Part shown: piece after piece, positions 59,262 to 64,000 of the stretch
Layout of the letters: every line of letters begins with the position of its first letter
Numbering within the stretch: the first letter of the stretch is position 1
Origin: Atopobium minutum
Lineage (GTDB): Bacteria; Actinomycetota; Coriobacteriia; Coriobacteriales; Atopobiaceae
DNA: 64,000 nt
NCBI GenBank assembly: GCA_900105895.1
Contig: FNSH01000001.1
Coordinates: 248,001 to 312,000, forward strand
Direction: 5' to 3'
Position numbers and translations under genes: made by a program
The notes under the pieces: generated by a model
Told to the model about the DNA's origin: nothing
Database searches by the model: none
The model's input: the letters and a program-made list of their open reading frames with translations, nothing else

Positions 59262-60614
59262 ATGAACCAAGATACGTCGGTTACATTTGATGATATTGCT
59301 GCAGCCCGTAAAGACTTTGCTGCTGAGCGCGCCAATAGCGTAGCCAAAAATGCCGCAACTGCTCAAGGTATTCGCGCTGTTGCGCGCGTGCCTGAAGCCA
59401 TTGCCAATAATGCCTTAGCTTTTGATGTAGAGGTAAAGCAGGGAGACCGCACTAACCAAGAGCGCTCTGGTCGCTGTTGGATGTTTGCCTCGCTCAACAC
59501 CTTCCGTATTCGGGTTATGCAAAACTATAACCTTAAGACTTTTGAACTATCGCAGGCCTATCCCCTCTTTTGGGACAAGCTCGAGAAAAGCAACTGGTTT
59601 TTAGAGAACATCCTAGACACCACAGATGAGCCTCTTGAGGGTCGTCTGGTGAACTATCTCTTGTTTGATCCAATTTGTGACGGTGGCCAATGGGACATGT
59701 TTAAGGGCCTTGTCAAGAAGTATGGTGTATGCCCCAAAGAGGCCATGCCAGAAACTGCTAACTCATGTAACACGCGTGATTTAGACAGATACCTTACCCG
59801 TTATTTACGCGGCTGTGCCAAACGCTTGCGCGAAACCAACGCCGCAGGCGCTTCTTCAGAGGATTTAACTGCTATGAAGAAGGAAATGATGAGCGAGATT
59901 TATCGCATGCTCGTCATTGCTTTGGGCGAGCCTCCCACACACTTTGAGGTACGTTTGCGTGATAAAGACGATAAGCTCGTACTTTCTGGCACATTTACCC
60001 CACAAGAGTTCTTTGAGAAAGCCGTTCGCATCAAGGTGGATGACTATGTCTCTTTAATCTCTGCTGCAACGACAGACAAGCCCTATAATCGCAGCTTTAC
60101 TGTTTCTCGCCTTGGTAACATAGTTGAGTTTGGTCAAGTTCGTCACCTCAACCTTCCCATTAATCAGCTTAAGCGCGTAGCCATAGCACAGATGAAAGAC
60201 AACGTACCTGTATGGTTTGGCTGCGATGTCATGCAGTCGTATCTGCAAGACGAAGGCATTATGGATACCGCCGCTTTGGACGTAGACGGCCTATTTGGCT
60301 TTGCCGTTGAAGCAGCCCTTAATCGAGAAGAGCGCCTAGACTACGGCGAATCTCTTATGACCCATGCCATGGTTTTGGAAGGCGTGCGCTTTGATGCTCA
60401 TGGCAAACCCACCATGTGGAAGGTAGAAAACAGCTGGGGCAAAGACCATGGTCGCGACGGCTTTGACACCATCTCTGATGCCTGGTTTGATGAGTATGTA
60501 TACCAAGTTGTAGTAGACAAGAAGTATCTAACAGACGAGCAGCGCGCACAGTACGATGCTCACGACGACATAGAGCTTGCGCCTTGGGACCCCATGGGCT
60601 CACTCGCTCACTAA
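59262..60614 (+). CDS. pepC: C1B aminopeptidase C (first copy)
   Basis: Cytosolic papain-like cysteine aminopeptidase of the bleomycin hydrolase family, used in peptide nutrition. 450 residues with Gln in TNQERSGRCWMF, nucleophile Cys72, His368 (LMTHAMV) and Asn390 (VENSWGK). I chose ATG at 59262 with GGGAGG six bases upstream; the longer frame to 59184 lacks one. A second copy follows after 12 bases. Confidence 0.94.
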   Translation: MNQDTSVTFDDIAAARKDFAAERANSVAKNAATAQGIRAVARVPEAIANNALAFDVEVKQGDRTNQERSGRCWMFASLNTFRIRVMQNYNLKTFELSQAYPLFWDKLEKSNWFLENILDTTDEPLEGRLVNYLLFDPICDGGQWDMFKGLVKKYGVCPKEAMPETANSCNTRDLDRYLTRYLRGCAKRLRETNAAGASSEDLTAMKKEMMSEIYRMLVIALGEPPTHFEVRLRDKDDKLVLSGTFTPQEFFEKAVRIKVDDYVSLISAATTDKPYNRSFTVSRLGNIVEFGQVRHLNLPINQLKRVAIAQMKDNVPVWFGCDVMQSYLQDEGIMDTAALDVDGLFGFAVEAALNREERLDYGESLMTHAMVLEGVRFDAHGKPTMWKVENSWGKDHGRDGFDTISDAWFDEYVYQVVVDKKYLTDEQRAQYDAHDDIELAPWDPMGSLAH

Positions 60615-60626
60615 GGAGACAAACAT

Positions 60627-62063
60627 ATGAGCTTATCAACTATTACCCCAGATTGGGCCACTTCTCAAAACGCATCCTTTGCTACAGACCGCGCCAACCG
60701 TGTGGCACGTAATGCGGTTACCAGTATGGATGTCATGGCTGCTGCACGTGACTACAATCGCATGCGCACCTATCACGATACCTACAGCGTAGAGCTCAAG
60801 ACTGCCAACATTACCAACCAGTGCCACAGCGGACGCTGCTGGATGTTTAGCGCTTATAACGTAGCTCGTGTAGCCACCATGAAACTTCTTGATGTGGATA
60901 CCTTTGAGTTTTCCCAGGCCTATGGCATGTTTTATGACAAGCTTGAGAAGGCAAACGCCATGTTGGAAAACATCATTCGTCTTGCCGATAAGCCCTGCGA
61001 TGACCGTGAGCTCATGAGCGTTTTGTCCACTGGTATGGATGACGGTGGTTACTGGATTTTTGCCATGAACCTCATTGCCAAATGGGGTCTTGTTCCTAAA
61101 GATGTCATGCCAGAAACTGCATGCACCAAATCTTCTGCTCAAATGGATGCGCAGCTTGAGCGCCTTTTGCGCAAGGACGCTTCCATCTTGCGTAAAGAGT
61201 TTGCTGCAGGTGCTTCACGCCAGCAACTCCAAGAGCATAAGCAAGAGATGCTTGTAGATGTATACAAGATGCTCTCCATTTGCTTAGGTGAGCCTCCCAC
61301 CCACTTTGATTTTGAAGTGCGTGTAGGCAAAAAATGCAAGGTAGATGCCACAAAGCTTAGTAACATTCTTCCTGCTTCTGAGTATGCAGATGACAAGGAC
61401 ACAAAGCGCTTACTTCGCGACATTAACATTACTCCTCAGGAGTTTGCGCAGCGCTATGTGCCCTTCAATCCCTATGAGTACGCAGAGATTGTTTGCATAC
61501 CTACCAGCGATTCTAAACTCAATACCCCCTATCATGTTCGCGCTATTGACAGCGTAGAGGGCGGCCGTCCTAACCGCTTCCTTAATGTTGAGCAATCCAT
61601 ACTAGAGCAAGCAGCCATTGCCCAGCTTAAGGCTGGTGAGCCTGTAAGTATGGCATGCGATGTTATGCAGGAATATCCTCGCCATATTGAGGACTTCAAA
61701 GGCATCCTAACTATGGATGGCGTAGATTTAGACGGTCTCTTTGGTATGGACTTGAGCATGGACCGCACGGATATGCTCGACATACACGAGACATGCCTGA
61801 CCCATGCTATGACCTTCCAGGGCGTAGAGCTTAACGATAAAGGCCAACTTGTTGCCTGGCGTGTAGAAAACAGCTGGGGTAAGGACTCTGGCAAAGACGG
61901 ATACCTGTACATGAGTGCTGAATGGTTCCGTATATACGGTGGTGAAGTTGTGGTACGCCGTGAATACTTGCCCGCAGAAATACGTGAGCTGTGGGACAGC
62001 GCTCCTGCCGAAGAGTGCGACCCTTGGAGCGGCTTTGCGTTAGGCATGGGACAAGGTAAGTAA
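60627..62063 (+). CDS. pepC: C1B aminopeptidase C (second copy)
   Basis: Paralogue of the preceding gene, 478 residues. Active-site residues are Cys71 (SGRCWMF), His393 (LTHAMTF) and Asn415 (VENSWGK); an extra Cys66 lies just before the nucleophile (NQCHSG). An insert around residues 220-265 makes it longer than the first copy. TAAGGAG precedes the ATG. The two copies differ widely, so the duplication is old and the enzymes may have different specificities. Confidence 0.93.
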   Translation: MSLSTITPDWATSQNASFATDRANRVARNAVTSMDVMAAARDYNRMRTYHDTYSVELKTANITNQCHSGRCWMFSAYNVARVATMKLLDVDTFEFSQAYGMFYDKLEKANAMLENIIRLADKPCDDRELMSVLSTGMDDGGYWIFAMNLIAKWGLVPKDVMPETACTKSSAQMDAQLERLLRKDASILRKEFAAGASRQQLQEHKQEMLVDVYKMLSICLGEPPTHFDFEVRVGKKCKVDATKLSNILPASEYADDKDTKRLLRDINITPQEFAQRYVPFNPYEYAEIVCIPTSDSKLNTPYHVRAIDSVEGGRPNRFLNVEQSILEQAAIAQLKAGEPVSMACDVMQEYPRHIEDFKGILTMDGVDLDGLFGMDLSMDRTDMLDIHETCLTHAMTFQGVELNDKGQLVAWRVENSWGKDSGKDGYLYMSAEWFRIYGGEVVVRREYLPAEIRELWDSAPAEECDPWSGFALGMGQGK

Positions 62064-62085
62064 GTTACTTATCGGATTCATACAC

Positions 62086-62123
62086 ATCAGCCGTCTCTCA
62101 GATGAGGGACGGCTGATTTTTTT
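62086..62123 (+). terminator. Terminator after the pepC pair
   Basis: Stem starting ATCAGCCGTC with its complement at 62110-62119 can extend to about 14 pairs (one G-U) with a 4-base loop, and is followed by seven T. It lies 22 bases after the second pepC stop. Confidence 0.93.
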
Positions 62124-62172
62124 ACCATATAAGACGCTCTGTAACCCAAGAGCAGCGTATATTTTGCACCGC

Positions 62173-64000
62173 TTAGTACTGAGGCGTTTCCTTAAGTTCC
62201 CTCAAAATACTAAACAGTCCTCTTGCATAGGCAGGATCCATGGCCCATGTGCCCGTAAGACCAGAGATGGTTGGTGCAGAACCGCGCTTTGGCGTAAGGT
62301 ACTTAAAGCGATTATCCACACATGCATTATTAAGTGCATCGGTGCTTGCATAGCCCTTAAGATGCTGGACTTGGGCGCGCAAACCATAGCGCACACCTTC
62401 AGCACCGTAGCCGCTAAAGTCCTCACCTCGGACGCCACCGCCAACAACACCAAGGCCAGCAAAATTGCACTGCCAGTTCTTTACGTCACCGCCAAATTGC
62501 AACCAGCCTGTCTCATGCATGGCCTGTGCAAAAACTACCTCGGCACGCACGCCTTCAGCAGCTGCCTCTTCCATAACAAGCTGACAGAACTTCTCGATAG
62601 TTGGGGCGCCATAAGCGCTGTACACAGAACTGGGATACTGCTTGCCTATCTGCTTATACAGAGCAACCATCTGACGTGCGGTGACCGTGGAATTGCCCAT
62701 AATGGTGTATGTCTCGGAGCTTATGTCCTCGTCTACGGAAGGAGGATTGGGCAAATCCGGGTTAGGGTCGACGGGGTTCTCGGAATTAGACTGGTAATCA
62801 GGGGTAAATGGAACGTCATTTTGAGATTCATCAGCATGAGGAGTATCAGAACCGCCGCCATAGTACTCCTTTGCATACTGCTCAATGGCGTTTGCCAAGG
62901 CATCTGCAATTATAAATTTACGCTGCTGGTATACATACATATCGTTTGCATTGGTCACAAATGCAATCTCAAGAAGCGTTGCAGGTAGATGGCCTTTCTT
63001 GCCACTAATAACAGCAATTTCTTGTGTATTCATACCACGGTTTCTTAGGCCAACGGAAGCCTTGAGGGCCTCATGCATAGCACTTTGGAACTCAAGAGAA
63101 CCAGGCTCGGCATTACAGGCATGCCTAAAACTCTCAAAACCCGTGGCAGTAGCATTCGGTGAAGCATTAAAGTGAATGGATAGCAGCGTTGTGCAACCAT
63201 GATCGCGTGCAGCCTCTTGACGACGATCAAAATTAACGCCGTCATCCTGGGACTTACGATACGCAATACCCTTTTTATCTAAACGTAGAGCGATAAGGTC
63301 CACGAGTTCATGAGTAAGATCCGCTTCACGATAGTTAGGGGTGGTAGCACCAGGATCCCAGCCGTTCGGGGCACTGTAACCGTGACCAGCATCAAGATAC
63401 AAACGGAATGTACCAGTATGTTGCTGAGTAGCAGCACTTACCCGGAAAAAGTTCCAACCCTGAGCAACACCACCATGATAGGCATACAGCTCTACGTTGG
63501 TTGAGTTAACTGCATGACCACCAGTCACGTCAATAACATAGTTGGGGTTAAGGGCGGAGCGCAACACAAAATAGCCCTTGATATTCCACTCTACATACCA
63601 GTGCTGATTGGAACCGCCATTGGAGGCGTATTGCAAAATATTAGAGCCATTCTTGACCTCATTGTTATACAGGTCAAGTACCTTACCTGAGGAAACATTG
63701 GTAAATACGTATGCGCCACTTGCTAGGCGTCGAACGGTCCATTTTTGAGCAGCAGAGTGGTTGCGCGTATAAATCTGAACGTTTGCACCGTTTTGGGATG
63801 AACCACCATCTACGTCCAAAGCCATGTTATTGCCTACAGCAGCGTTAATCTCATAAGTACCGTTTTCCAGCTCAATTGCCTGAGACAAAGTCCACTGCTG
63901 GTTGGTGCCACCATGAGCAAGCCACATACCTACAGAGGTACCAGAGGCATACACATTGTTTGTAATATCTAAGACAGTATCAGAAAGTTCATTCTTAAAC
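62173..64000 (-). CDS. N-acetylmuramoyl-L-alanine amidase / glucosaminidase with ricin-type domain (partial)
   Basis: The frame stays open to the window edge, so the N-terminus is missing. About 609 residues are visible. First comes a ricin B-like beta-trefoil with repeated QxW motifs (NQQWTL, AQKWTV, NQHWYV, AQGWNF). Then an Amidase_3 domain follows with zinc/catalytic residues in LDAGHG, READLT, SIHFNAS and LLEIAFV. After an acidic Pro/Asp-rich linker, a C-terminal glucosaminidase-like domain carries the acid Glu in QAMHETGWL. The protein should bind and cut peptidoglycan at two bonds, in cell separation or lysis. It is convergent with the pepC pair. Confidence 0.92.
   Translation of the reverse strand, partial: FKNELSDTVLDITNNVYASGTSVGMWLAHGGTNQQWTLSQAIELENGTYEINAAVGNNMALDVDGGSSQNGANVQIYTRNHSAAQKWTVRRLASGAYVFTNVSSGKVLDLYNNEVKNGSNILQYASNGGSNQHWYVEWNIKGYFVLRSALNPNYVIDVTGGHAVNSTNVELYAYHGGVAQGWNFFRVSAATQQHTGTFRLYLDAGHGYSAPNGWDPGATTPNYREADLTHELVDLIALRLDKKGIAYRKSQDDGVNFDRRQEAARDHGCTTLLSIHFNASPNATATGFESFRHACNAEPGSLEFQSAMHEALKASVGLRNRGMNTQEIAVISGKKGHLPATLLEIAFVTNANDMYVYQQRKFIIADALANAIEQYAKEYYGGGSDTPHADESQNDVPFTPDYQSNSENPVDPNPDLPNPPSVDEDISSETYTIMGNSTVTARQMVALYKQIGKQYPSSVYSAYGAPTIEKFCQLVMEEAAAEGVRAEVVFAQAMHETGWLQFGGDVKNWQCNFAGLGVVGGGVRGEDFSGYGAEGVRYGLRAQVQHLKGYASTDALNNACVDNRFKYLTPKRGSAPTISGLTGTWAMDPAYARGLFSILRELKETPQY

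Overview
The window looks like chromosomal DNA of a Gram-positive actinobacterium of moderate GC content, most likely a member of the Coriobacteriia (Atopobium/Lancefieldella-like). Pointers are the block rpmF-plsX-acpP-rnc-smc-ftsY-ffh preceded by a YceD-type gene and a DivIVA/SepIVA-like gene (an order related to mycobacterial Rv2922c-Rv2927c), several LPXTG or cell-wall-binding surface proteins, a class III fructose bisphosphatase, and tandem C1B aminopeptidases. The genus is an inference; no rRNA gene is present. Most genes lie on the minus strand, and no phage, insertion sequence, CRISPR array or riboswitch was recognised.

Layout. 1-5.1 kb (minus): lspA (cut by the window edge), ileS and an unassigned polytopic membrane protein. 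5.4-9.4 kb (plus): class III fructose-1,6-bisphosphatase and FtsH. 9.5-15.2 kb: 6-phospho-beta-glucosidase, a SpoU-family RNA methyltransferase, an L,D-transpeptidase, and a frameshifted pilin-like LPXTG protein. 15.3-25.5 kb (minus): SRP and its receptor, Smc, RNase III, acyl carrier protein, PlsX, L32, YceD, SepIVA-like protein, CoaD. 25.5-30.4 kb (minus): RsmD, RecG, FakA-like kinase, Asp23-like protein. 30.6-32.6 kb: L28, thiamine pyrophosphokinase, a HAD phosphatase, an FmdB zinc ribbon. 32.7-39.2 kb (minus): glpX, rsmB, fmt, def, priA. 39.4-45.1 kb: a membrane glycerophosphodiesterase, a cell-wall-binding NlpC/P60 hydrolase, metK and a TetR regulator. 45.2-50.0 kb (plus): two YhgE/Pip-type membrane proteins, the second broken by a frameshift. 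50.2-53.3 kb (plus): gltX and single-chain L-serine dehydratase. 53.4-59.1 kb (minus): a YbhN-like flippase, a broken B-repeat LPXTG protein, tRNA-Glu and tRNA-Gln, and cca. 59.3-64 kb: two tandem aminopeptidase C genes and a large amidase/glucosaminidase with a ricin-type domain that runs off the window.

Functionally the window mixes core translation, protein targeting, chromosome condensation and lipid synthesis with a cell-envelope set. The most distinctive signal is in the envelope set. Three surface-protein genes each carry a G-rich tract of the form GnAGn on the coding strand at or just before their 5' end (G2AG6, G5AG11, G4AG7). In one the tract puts the signal peptide out of frame. 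In another, 11 G residues sit where the Shine-Dalgarno sequence should be. This suggests homopolymer-driven phase variation of surface proteins, although sequencing error cannot be excluded from one sequence.
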